Assembly: GCF_000247815.1 (NCBI RefSeq)
Contig: NC_021673.1
Coordinates: 39,696,592 to 39,760,591 of the forward strand
Length of the DNA: 64,000 nucleotides
Source of the DNA: Ficedula albicollis
Lineage: Eukaryota; Chordata; Aves; Passeriformes; Muscicapidae
Direction of reading: 5' to 3'
Shown here: in pieces, positions 24,891 to 36,266 of the stretch
Position numbering within the stretch: position 1 is the first letter of the stretch
Layout of the letters: each line of letters begins with the position of its first letter
Translations under genes and position numbers: made by a program
Notes under the pieces: generated by a model
What the model was told of the DNA's origin: nothing
What the model saw: only the letters and a program-made list of their open reading frames with translations
The model's database searches: none

Positions 24891-27800
24891 ATTCTACAAC
24901 CTCCTGTCAGAAAAACTTCTCTGGATTACACTAGAACCTGAAGGCTTTTAGGCAGTGCCTGCAAGTGGAAAATACATACTGCAGTAGAAACATAACATAT
25001 GGTATGAAAAATTATAAAAAAATACAGAATAATACAGCCTGTTATGTTAGACAGTTGGTTTGGTTTCGTATTAGATTCTGCTCCCATATTCCAGTGACTC
25101 AGTAACAGAATCTAAACTTCCACTATCATTCATTAGAAAAGGACACTTGTCTCGCTCTGGTATTTATGAAGTTTTTATATAGTTTGAAAGACTTTCATTT
25201 CATCCATGCTTCTCTTCACATTTACGCTCATGTAGGGAACGTCATCCCCATAATCAGAAACAGAAAATATGAACTGCTCATAATGAAAAGTTTTGGACAT
25301 CTACAGCTGTACAGTCCTCTCCATTGCAACTTTTATTTTTTTTTGGCTTGATGGTAATTTTTTTTGCACATATTTGTTCTGCTGACTTCTGTCAGAAGAA
25401 ATGCAGAAAATACAGGTCCATCCAATTAGGCTTTGTGTTTCTCTGAGCTAAGCAGAGCTGCCCTGCCAGGGGCAAGTCCAGGGAGACAGGACTGATTAGA
25501 GTGCTAGTGAAAATCTCCACAAACCCACCCTCCACAGGAAGCCACAGATCCAAAAGAGAAGGTGACGATAAAGTGGGTACACTGCATTTCCTTCCTCATC
25601 TCTTGCCATGACACAGCAGAAGCTATTAACTGCTCCCTCCAAAACCACAGCAATGCCAAGCCCTGTAGTAAAATGCCATGAAACACAGTTTAGCATAAGA
25701 CAGGGGAGCGCACAACAGAGAGTTGGAACAGACCAAGTTTCATGCCAGTACTTTAAATTCTTCCAAAACAGGTATTTGCCAAATGACACCACCATGCCCA
25801 GAATGCCTTCAGGACAAAGCAAGACCACTCCAGCAGGGCCTGCCTGCCAATGCTGCCTAGGGACACTAACTCCTTCCCAATCCTCATGCGCAGCGATGCT
25901 AAGTCAGAGCCTGACACACAAACCAAGGGTCAGTATTCCACTTCATTCCACAAAACACCTCAACACACTCTGCTTCCTTCTTATATTTGTCTCTGCTTCA
26001 ATGGGCAGCAAAGAAACCATAAAAAGACACACCTTCTCAAATTAGCAAATAATACGGTTTACTAAGAATGTATTTACGTAATACTCTGCTTCTTCCAATG
26101 AATTTTACCTTCTACCTTTTATCTAGAAACTTAAAGTCAGAAGACCACCTTTGTTGGTGAATGCACCTGTTACTCCTTGCTGGTCAGTATAAATGGATGG
26201 GAGCCTTCAACAGAAAAGGAAAAGAAAATTGATCTGCATAGTCAAGTTAAAATAAACTGACTCTTGGGCAGAAGAATACAGTATTGTTAGTGATGATTTT
26301 TACTATGTTGCATATGCTGTACTTTGCAGGTTTTTAAAAGGTCCCATTTATGCATTTGACCCTCGAAATACAGGGCCAACAGTATCAGTGTAACATTTTC
26401 TTAGGCAAATTGATGAATACTAAAAAAAAATCTGGGAGTCTGAAATTCTCTGGCCTTCTATATGATCTCCACATAATCAGCACGTCTTTTTAGATACCCT
26501 GTTCTGGGATTACACACATGGGGGTTCCGACACAGCTAATTTATGTGTAACCTTCAGATGCTTTGCAACTGGGAGGGATAACATGGTTAAGCAGGCTTAA
26601 AATGGTTAATGATCATGTCAACTTTGGATCTTCAACCCACCTGTAGACCTAGGCCACAATTCTCTGAAGTGTACTTGGCAGTCTATGTAAAACAAATTTG
26701 ACTGTCTCACTTTGAAGCTCAGGGGATATGTCCATGGTACAAAATAACAGGATGCTCAGCAGAAACTGTTACTGTGCTGGCAGCTTCAGCAGGAATGCTG
26801 AAGTTGGAATGTGCATTTAGAACAAAGCACAACTAGGCTCTGGAAGGCAAACCAAGGACAATGAAAGTTTAAAAATGCTGAGCAAGATTACCGTGTGTCC
26901 CAAATCTCCATGCTCTGGATGGAGGAAAGATTTCCATTCCCAGAACCAATGAATTCAGAAATTGTTAAAGAAGCATTTTTGGAATAAATATTTAGCAATA
27001 ATAGCTCCAGAAAGGCAAGAAATATTGCACAGATGTTCTTAAGTATGATTACCTGACATACTGCTGGGAGTTATGGATATGTAATCATTCTTGTCCTTCT
27101 TCCGTCACCAATGTCACCTGCAAAAAAAAAAAGGAAAAAACCCTCATGTAATACGTTCATAAATGCTCATCTGCAGAATACCATTAACATTTAACCAAGA
27201 TGGAACTTTCTGGATCTTGAATGGCATGGTTCATGTCTGATGGCTTAACACATTAAAATCAAAGCACTTTGCTTAGCTACATGAGGTAACAAATGTAGAT
27301 CAGGTCCAAAACATGGTGGACTGGAGGAGCTGTGGTTAATAGGGATTTGGAAGTAACGTCTAAAAGCTTATGCCTACTGATGCTGAAAAAAAACATGCTT
27401 CTTCCCACTTCATGGAATAGAAGTAACGTCTAAAAGCTTATGCCTATTGATGCTGAAAAAAAACGTGCTTCTTCCTACTTCATGGAATACGTGTCATTAT
27501 TTTTTTTTTGGTAGAAGTTCCTCTAAGTCTCGTATGTGACTTTAGAAGCTAACTAGTTTCTACTTTACAGTTTCTAATGATATATTCCCATTACTCTCAG
27601 GTTCAGTAAAAACAGAAGATTCAAAGGAATCAGAAATTCTCTGTCAAAGTCATATCGATTCTTACTCAGTTAACTGAAACCAATAGTCTACTGACTTTTA
27701 CAAAGTTCTGAGATGTAAATAGTAATTTTACTCATATGGTAGAAAACTAATTTACATGTATCTAACTATTGAACAATGACATCTTCTATTTTATTAACAA

Positions 27801-28304
27801 GACATCTTCAGCTGTGAAGAACTGAATCTGACATTTAAATCTTGTTTTTGATATTCAGATTGTGCCCCCCTTTCATATGTCCATACACACATATGCACAC
27901 ACACACCGAAATTCTAACTATACTCTTTTTCTGTTTAGTAGCAAAGATTGAAGCCCTGCAAGCTAATTCAGTGCCAGGAGAGAAAGTCATGGATATCAGT
28001 TACGACAACATCCTTCAGCCATGTCAGTATTTATACCAGCCCTCATGTTTTTCACATGGAGGCATCACAGGCAGCATGCCCTTGTTCAGCCATCCCTGCC
28101 CAAAACACAGTGCCCAGCTGGATGATCCCAGCCCGCTCCCTAGTTTAAGCACCAACAATCCAACTCAAGCAGAGACAATCCTAAAGGCATTACTCCAGAA
28201 TAGCGACAAGATCTCATTAGAATTTTAAAGTAAGAAATCCCGGGCCTACAAGTGACCCCAATAATGTCTGTGGAAAACTAGCCTGAGAACAGAGTTGCGC
28301 TTTC
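24891..28304 (-). other. THRB: THRB 5' intronic or upstream sequence
   Basis: No coding homology recognised. The 25.5-26.0 kb stretch is open in several frames on both strands but resembles no family I know. A 70-bp duplication (27350-27489) and a short CA-rich stretch near 27.9 kb are the only repeats I see. Confidence 0.55.
27350..27489. repeat. Two-copy tandem duplication, 70-bp unit
   Basis: Copies start at 27350 and 27420, GAAGTAACGTCTAAAAGCTT through CTTCATGGAATA. Differences are three transitions. Confidence 0.95.
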
Positions 28305-28821
28305 TGGAACTCAGCATTGGTGAGGCCACACCTCAAACACTGTGCTCAGTTTTGGGTGAGTTTTACTTCACTTTAAAAAGAACAGTGAGGTGCTGCAGCA
28401 TGTCCAGAGAAGGGCAACAAGGCTCGTGAAGATATCCTGTGAGGAAGGGCTGAGGGAGCTGGAGCTGTTTAGCCTGGATGAGGCTCAGGTGAAACCTCAA
28501 TGCTCTCTAGGAACTCCCTGCAAGGAGAATGAAGTGAGGTGTGACTGCAGTGAGAGGACCAGAGGAAACGGCCTTCAGCTGAGACAGGGGAGACTCAGAT
28601 TAGATATTACATAAAAGTCTTCACTTTTTTAGGGCGGTCTGGCATTGGAATAGGTAGCCCAGAGAGGTTGTGGAGTCACCTTCCCTGGAGGGGTTTAAGA
28701 GGCACATGGATCTGGCGCTGGATCATGTGGTTTAGGGGTTACTGTGGTAGCTCTGGATTGGAGTTTTGACTGGATGATCCAAAAAGCCTCTTCCAGCCTT
28801 GCTGATTCTGTGATTCTATGA
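28305..28821 (+). repeat. CR1 LINE, 3' end intact
   Basis: Recognisable in order: CATTGGTGAGGCCACACCTC, GTCCAGAGAAGGGCAACAAG, GGCTGAGGGAGCTGGAGCTG, TTTAGCCTGGATGAGGCTCA, AGCCCAGAGAGGTTGTGGAG, CCCTGGAGGGGTTTAAGA, GATGATCC and the terminal TGATTCTGTGATTCTATGA. It is a 5'-truncated, mutated copy with a well-preserved avian CR1 3' terminus. Confidence 0.95.
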
Positions 28822-29059
28822 ACAGAAAATACCTCTATTTTAATGTTATTGTGGAAGTGACATTTTAGAGAGGAAGTAGAACCTCTCTTAAATTGTCCTG
28901 ATCGTAATTTTATGGTACGAAAGTGGTCTTTGTTAACAGACTTGTGGATTTTATTTCTCCCCATCCATTCAATGCCACAGCCCTGCCCCTGCTTCCTTCT
29001 GGCCACCGTTTCCTCACACAGGGAGCCTTTCCCTTGAAATAAAAACCCTCCCCTAGCAG

Positions 29060-29340
29060 CGGGCTGAACATCGAGCAGATCTGCTGTTTTCAGGCAAGGG
29101 TGAGAAGGAGAGAGCAGGCGAGCCGCAGGACCGGGTCATTAAGGTAGCCGGGACGCGGCCCCGCCGCTTCACCTCAGCCCGTCGCCTCCGGGGCGCTCCC
29201 ACAGCCGAGGCTGCGGTCAGGCACACGCCGTGTGGGCGGGACGCCCCGAGCCCGGGCCGCCGCTTCAGCCCCGCCGCGCCAGACGGGCTGTGAGGCACGG
29301 CCATGCCCCGAGAGCCGCCTGAGGCCCGGGAGGGACAGAG
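29060..29340. promoter_or_regulatory. CpG-island-like segment, possible promoter
   Basis: About 28 CpG dinucleotides occur in roughly 205 bases (29130-29335), in a window that is otherwise AT-rich and CpG-poor. Multiple GGGCGG/CCCGCC-like boxes are present. A minus-strand GAG|GTGAAG at 29173 could serve as a splice donor. The segment could be an alternative THRB promoter about 14 kb upstream of the TRbeta1-type exon, or GC-rich flank of the adjacent minisatellite. Promoter function is inferred from composition only. Confidence 0.45.
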
Positions 29341-30240
29341 CAGCGGGGCAGGGATCGGGCACAGGGCAGCGGGGCAGGGATCGGGCACAGGGCAGCGGGG
29401 CAGGGATCGGGCACAGGGCAGCGGGGCAGGGATCGGGCACAGGGCAGCGGGGCAGGGATCGGGCACAGGGCAGCGGGGCAGGGATCGGGCACAGGGCAGC
29501 GGGGCAGGGATCGGGCACAGGGCAGCGGGGCAGGGATCGGGCACAGGGCAGCGGGGCAGGGATCGGGCACAGGGCAGCGGGGCAGGGATCGGGCACAGGG
29601 CAGCGGGGCAGGGATCGGGCACAGGGCAGCGGGGCAGGGATCGGGCACAGGGCAGCGGGGCAGGGATCGGGCACAGGGCAGCGGGGCAGGGATCGGGCAC
29701 AGGGCAGCGGGGCAGGGATCGGGCACAGGGCAGCGGGGCAGGGATCGGGCACAGGGCAGCGGGGCAGGGATCGGGCACAGGGCAGCGGGGCAGGGATCGG
29801 GCACAGGGCAGCGGGGCAGGGATCGGGCACAGGGCAGCGGGGCAGGGATCGGGCACAGGGCAGCGGGGCAGGGATCGGGCACAGGGCAGCGGGGCAGGGA
29901 TCGGGCACAGGGCAGCGGGGCAGGGATCGGGCACAGGGCAGCGGGGCAGGGATCGGGCACAGGGCAGCGGGGCAGGGATCGGGCACAGGGCAGCGCGGCA
30001 GGGATCGGGCACAGGGCAGCGCGGCAGGGATCGGGCACAGGGCAGCGCGGCAGGGATCGGGCACAGGGCAGCGCGGCAGGGATCGGGCACAGGGCAGCGC
30101 GGCAGGGATCGGGCACAGGGCAGCGCGGCAGGGATCGGGCACAGGGCAGCGCGGCAGGGATCGGGCACAGGGCAGCGCGGCAGGGATCGGGCACAGGGCA
30201 GCGCGGCAGGGATCGGGCACAGGGCAGCGCGGCAGGGATC
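29341..30240. repeat. 26-bp minisatellite, 35 units, G-quadruplex-forming
   Basis: A 26-base unit beginning CAGCGGGGCAGGGATCGGGC repeats without gaps: 25 units from 29341, then 10 from 29991 that carry GCGG in place of GGGG. The last unit is cut at 16 bases. On the plus strand the first 25 units each hold four G-tracts (GGGG, GGG, GGG, GGG) separated by CA, ATC and CACA, a complete quadruplex motif. Because 26 is not a multiple of 3 and the unit lacks stops, five long reading frames cross the array. They are artefacts, not genes. Confidence 0.98.
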
Positions 30241-30500
30241 CGCCATTCCCGGGCTTTTCCATCGCTCCGTGCTTCCTTGCCTTAACCGGGCAGGTCTGCA
30301 TATAGCTTTAAATAAAATTAACTGCTACTCCAAAGGTCGGAATTGTTCACGGTTAAAACGAACAACAACAACAAAAAAAATTAAATAATAAAGAGCCAAA
30401 AAATCCTCAGCGAACGACAACACACAAAACACAAGACACAGCTACACATACATCCCCTCTCCCAAATAAAAAAGTAGGAAAAAACCCAAACAAGCCCATA

Positions 30501-30650
30501 ATCATAGAATATCCGGAGCTGGAAGGGACCCACAAGGATCGTCGAAGTCCAGCTCCTGGCCCTGCACAGGAGGACTCCAGGAATCAGGGATGTGATCCTG
30601 ATGTGTCCCTTCCAACTCAGCAATCAGATTCGATGGTTCTGTGATTCTGC
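30501..30650. repeat. Two CR1 3'-end fragments in opposite orientation
   Basis: 30501-30590 reads as a minus-oriented CR1 end (ATCATAGAAT, GGAAGGGACCCACAAGGATC, CCAGCTCCTGG). From about 30579 to 30650 it reads as a plus-oriented end (TGTCCCTTCCAACTCAGC, then GGTTCTGTGATTCTG). The two bodies abut, so their 3' ends point outwards. Confidence 0.8.
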
Positions 30651-30910
30651 GGATGGCTCCACGTGCATTGCCTCGGGCTCCTGGAGCTCTGCTAGGCTTG
30701 GGACCGTGACCACTTCCACGAGGAGACAACTTATTTTGTCCTTTCTAATTTCCTAGTAATCTGAAATGATTTCTCCCTGTAGAATATTATATTGAATGGA
30801 AATATATCCTGATTTCAGGATATAATATTCTTTCTATTTGCAAAGCAAGCACAATGCAAAACTTAACTGAAGTTTTACAGAAGAAACTTCTTTAGATGCA
30901 GGATTCAGAG

Positions 30911-31087
30911 CACTGGAACATTCAGAGCTGCTGTGGGAAGTGCTGGAGTCCCTCTCTGGAGACATTTAAAACACACCTGGACACGTTCCTGTGTCACCTG
31001 TAACCTGCTCTAGGTGAGCCTGCCATGGCAGGGAGATTGGATTGGATGATCTCCAGAAGTCCCTTCCAACCCTAACAGGTCCATGAA
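30911..31087 (+). repeat. CR1 LINE, short 3'-end fragment
   Basis: CACTGGAACATTCAGAGCTG, GGAGTCCCTCTCTGGAGACA, CACCTGGACACGTTCCTGTG, TGCTCTAGGTGAGCCTGCC, GATTGGATGATCTCC and TCCCTTCCAACCCTAACAGG follow the CR1 3' end. The terminal repeats are degraded to GGTCCATGAA. Confidence 0.93.
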
Positions 31088-34000
31088 CTGGTAAAAAAAA
31101 CCTCCAGCATACGTGTGACGATGTGTTTTTTCCTCATCTTTTCTCCCAAGCAAGCCACCCGAGACTTCATCTGGGCTCCTAGAAAAGATGGAATCTCTTT
31201 AACCTTACAAGAGAAGAGCAAATACTCTGCTTGATATTTGCCATGTACAAACCAGACAACCAGAGGCGACAATGCAAGGTCGTTCTTTTTGCTGCTGACA
31301 TCTTGTGGAACTTCAAAATCCTTCACAGTTTGTCAATACAGATTTGAGAGGGTACAAATTTAGATCAGGCCTCCAATTAAAATCAGACTCTGACCCATCC
31401 CACCACGTCATGGGTTCACAAAGTGAACCTCAACAATAAGACATTTCCCAGAATTTAATTGTGGTTTGGTGACTCAGTGACACACAAGCATACTTGAAGC
31501 AAACAATTGAGTGTTTTAAACAAAAATTCTGCCCCTCCTGTAAATAATTACTTACTAAACCTAAAATTATTGGTTTTGCACCAATCTATTTAAAAGGAAG
31601 ATTTAAAAAAAAAAAAAGGTATAAATACAATGTTCTTCAATGAATTCTGTATAAAGAGAAAAATTCCACTTATCCTGGGAGTTTTGCCATTTTCCTTGAT
31701 GAGACTAGGACTTGGCATAAAAGCAGCTGTCACTTATGTAAAAAAACTAATTACGAAATAACTGTAAGAAAAGATGGTCTTTTGTTTTGAAGCATTACAC
31801 TAACATATCTAGCTTTGGCAGTCTTTTTGTGTGCCACAGTTTAAAATGGGGAATGTGCATCCTCTTTTTCTCCTCATACCTGCCTAGAGATAAAGTTTCT
31901 TGGATCAGGTCTTGATGTTGCTGTAAATGTACAGCATTTCCCCCATCTGGCACCTCCACTAGGTCAATTTTGCAACTGCCAAAAGATACACAGTAACTGA
32001 GACCATTTGTAATACCTGCTTTGTGATGATGATTTTAATATTAATTTTGATGATTAGTTAAACCATTAATTAAAATTATAATAAATAATATTTGAAATCA
32101 TAGTGGTAATTAAAATATTTTCTGATTTTAATAATCTTCCCAAATGTCTTGGGATATTTTTTAAAGGATGCTTGAATACCGCATTTTATACGCCAGAAAT
32201 AATTTCCTATTTTTCTTTCCAAGGAATGTGGCCCATAGATGGAAATATTGTGGAAATACAGAACTATTTATCCATTCTGGAACATACATAGCACAGCCTT
32301 CTGGAGGCACCACACAGCTTATACTTCACACTAGCAAAAATATTAAGTGGTGTCCACATTAATTGAAGCCAGTTCCTCTTGAAGGCATAGTTGTGTAAGA
32401 CATTGAAGGAAATCGGTTCTTTTAAAGAGTCTACAGCTACAAAGTACGTGAGCAGGCACAAATGGGAAGGATGTGGATGAGTCACAGAGTCTCCACTACA
32501 TCAGGCTAGTAATGTCTGGGGGTCTTTATGGACACTGCAGAGTAAGATTCTTTCTTGCCAGAAGTGACACAATTTTTATGGCTAAGCTTTGCTAACGTCA
32601 CAGGGAGCAGGCTTTGTTAGATTATCTTTCGAGTGTTGAGCACTTACTTGCCCACAAAAGAGCTACCCAAGGTCTCATGGCTGTGAGTCACAGTCCCTGA
32701 GCACGCAGGATTCAGCAGCTTCTATCTCACATCCCGCATGACCTCCCTGCTAGAGAGCAGCAGGCTGGGCACTATGCTCTTTCTCCATCACTGGCATTAT
32801 ATCCTGTTTTTTCTTGTTTTTTTTTTGTTTTGTTTTGTTTTTTTTAAACAAGGTAGTCTTCATGATCCTAGCAGCAAAATGCATACTGCATCCTGATATG
32901 GAATATTGTTTCAGATCTACAGCCCTGCACCAGGAAAATAATATTCCCATACTGCCCCTAAATAAACTTTTAAAAAAGAGATATCTTTGGAATCTCCAGC
33001 TCCTCTGGCCTGAATAGGTGGTATTTGGAATTAATTCTCAAGCTCTGGTCTCCAATACAGGAGCACTGTATAGCCATATTGCCATCCTGCACATCCTTAC
33101 TTTTTCCATAACGAAAGGCAATTAACCAATTAGCATTAATCAGTGCAGGTAGGTGTTTTCCCACTTTTACCAAGTGCCTCTTCCTTCACATGAATGCATC
33201 AGATTAACCAATGACTATCTAACAGGAGTTTGCTGCCCAAGGGATGAGGGTGTTTTTGACCATATTCTGCTGCTTCAGATTTAAATGGTGGCTGCCAGTC
33301 TCCTCTAGGCCAGGGCCAGGGTAATTTTGTGGTTTGAATCCTGGTTCCTGTCCATACCATGAACCACACACCTTCTGGAAGGCCTCAGGCTTCCCTTCCC
33401 ACACATCAAGCAGCTGCACAGGGTGGACAAGCACTGCTGCCTCCTGTCTCTTCTCAAGGCAGGTGGGAAAAGTGATTTTTCACCTTCCAGAAGCACTGAC
33501 AAGCTTCCCAGCTCCTTGCTGGACTGCTCTTTGACATCCCCTTTTAAAGCCAGAGGAAGGGCCATGGGGCAACCTGGCTCATTTGCACAAATCCCTCCTG
33601 TAACCCTACCTGCTGTTCCCGATGTCTCTGCCTTATCCCTGGCACTCTTACACAACACCCTTACACAAGGCTTGCCAGGAGCTGGGCTGCCTCCCTGGAG
33701 GCTGAGAAGAGGGGTGGGCTGCTGGCGACCTGGGGATGGGGGAAGCCTGCCCAGGTCCTGGGAGCTGACGGGGCCACTGAGCGGGATGGCAGCGCATGCA
33801 GGTTTTGGAACCGGGCACAGGGGGAAAGCTCCCTCACAGTCACAGCAGGAGCCCCAGGACACCAGCCCCTCGTGTCTGCCATTCCACAAGTTACGGCACT
33901 TTTTTTTTTCTTGGGGGCTGCCTTCGCTTGGGGGTGATGAATTATGGGATGTGTCATCTGAATATTTTGTTCTGTAAACTCCCTCTGTTCGTCTGTAGTG

Positions 34001-35742
34001 AAAAATTCAGAGTAACAGCTCTGGATCAGGAAAAATTACAAGGTAGCCCATCGGCTGTATTGATGCCTAACTGCATTTTAAAATTTATTTCAATATTTAA
34101 TATTTCAATATTTAACAGCAAAAGAGAATTAGTATTTTGGAGCAAGTTATACAGAGGATTTTGCAAGTTATACGTATTCAGTTTAAAATGTACTGGACCA
34201 TGGGTTATGGTACATGATACATTTATCATGAGCCAGCAAAACACATCATCCCTTGCAAAACATAATGAACAACTGTGCATTGCATGAGAAATAAAAATCT
34301 ATCTGGTTTTCCAAATATGTTTAATGAAAAGCACCCATAAGAACAAGCTTGTAGGCAACAAGCTCAGAAGTGGGCTTTGACTCATGCTTTTTATTACTAG
34401 TACAGCTCAGCTCACGAGGACACAAAAACATGCAATAAAGCATAAAATCAAAACCACAGTGCACTATCTGTATAAACATTTGCAGTCTATCCCGAAACAT
34501 AAGAACAAAAAGGCAAAGATCTGTTGAGCTTTTTAATAGGAATGTCCAGTAATTCCGTCTCTCTCACACAGACTCAACTCACGCTCAGCTCTCTGCAGGC
34601 ATCAGCAGATTTTTTACAGCACAAAAGCAGAAAATTATTACATGCAGACAATAACTCATAAAAGATAATGGTAACTTCACTGCTTAACAGGTTTTTGTGT
34701 CTCAATAAGCAGATCTGCAGGATAAACACTACTGAATTAGACAGAAAAACTAATTCCTCCTATAGACTCATTGTAGCAAGGCTTTGGATCTGACATATGG
34801 TTTGCAGGACAGCCTGAATGATAGAGCTGTTGATTTGAACATAGCTACAAAGAAAAAAAAACAACAAAACAACCAAAACCAACAAAAACAACCCAGCACT
34901 GCAAAATAAAGTAATGCAAGACAGAAGCAAGATAGAAGTTGTTTTTAGGATTTCATCAAAACTTAATGGCTTACTGTACTGGGGTAAATATATCTTTTTA
35001 TAAGTGGAAAATATAATAATGAATTATTATGCATGGAAAATATAATAATGCATTTCTTCATAGGCAAAAAGAAACAGAATTTTAGTGTGTCTGCTGGTCT
35101 CCCAGTAGCCTGAACGGATTAGAAAGGCAGTTTCATAAGTATCATTGAAAGAACATGGAGGGAGACTGTAATATTACCTTTAAACCACCTGGGCATCAAG
35201 CAGAAAATGGAGTATGTAATTCTCCTCTTGCCCTGTACTTACAGAAATGAGTAATGTTATCTCATTTCCAGAGTATCTTAAATCGCTTGTTATCACGATC
35301 TAGAGCTGCTGACTGCCCTTAAGATGTAAGGGCTCTAAGAAATCTACTTACATTCAGTTTAACACTAGGTCAGCATAATGGGCTGCAGCCTTCTCTTCGC
35401 TTTACTTCATCCCCTAGCAGAAATGTCAGCTCTCCAGCACTCTGCTCTGACCTACTACATGTGTACACAGGAGGGCATGAGAGGAGCACAGAACAGGAGA
35501 CAGCCCTGTTTAGCCACTGTTCTGATAACCAGGGTTCTACTGCCTGAGTGATTTCCTTAACTTCAAGTGTTACTGCCTGAGCTGGCCAGATTTGCCAAAG
35601 AGTAGCTGATCTGTAACTGTGAATTAAGTGATGTTTATATCATTAAACATCTAAGCCTTAATTCACAAAGACATCTACCAAATTGAATAAATATCCAGTT
35701 CAGCAAGGATCCTGGAGGGCCAAGAATGATAGAAAAGCAATT
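31088..35742 (-). other. THRB: THRB 5' intronic or upstream sequence, with a GC-richer block
   Basis: No recognisable exon. 33.3-33.96 kb is richer in G+C than its surroundings and open in several frames on both strands, but matches no family I recognise. 32.03-32.11 kb is a TAAT-rich AT block. A 29-bp near-duplication (GGAAAATATAATAATG twice) occurs at 35005-35052. Confidence 0.5.

Positions 35743-36266
<524 letters not shown>

Noticed and set aside
25496..26045. Frames of 110 and 145 codons on opposite strands
   Set aside because: Considered as a retroelement remnant, but I could not see reverse-transcriptase or other diagnostic motifs.
27842..28228. 128-codon plus-strand frame, preceded in part by an acceptor-like TTTTTCTGTTTAG
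   Set aside because: No recognisable family, no donor or partner exon, and it runs towards a CR1 copy; treated as chance.
29341..30240. Regular array considered as CRISPR or satellite
   Set aside because: Units are directly adjacent with no spacers, and the host is a vertebrate; it is a local minisatellite.
29053..30388. Five long open frames (309-397 codons) on both strands
   Set aside because: They are readings of the 26-bp minisatellite, which has no stop in those frames; repeat proteins of 26 residues (three units) follow automatically.
33305..33977. Overlapping 194- and 184-codon frames on opposite strands
   Set aside because: GC-richer block open in several frames at once with no domain or motif; no splice structure supports a gene.
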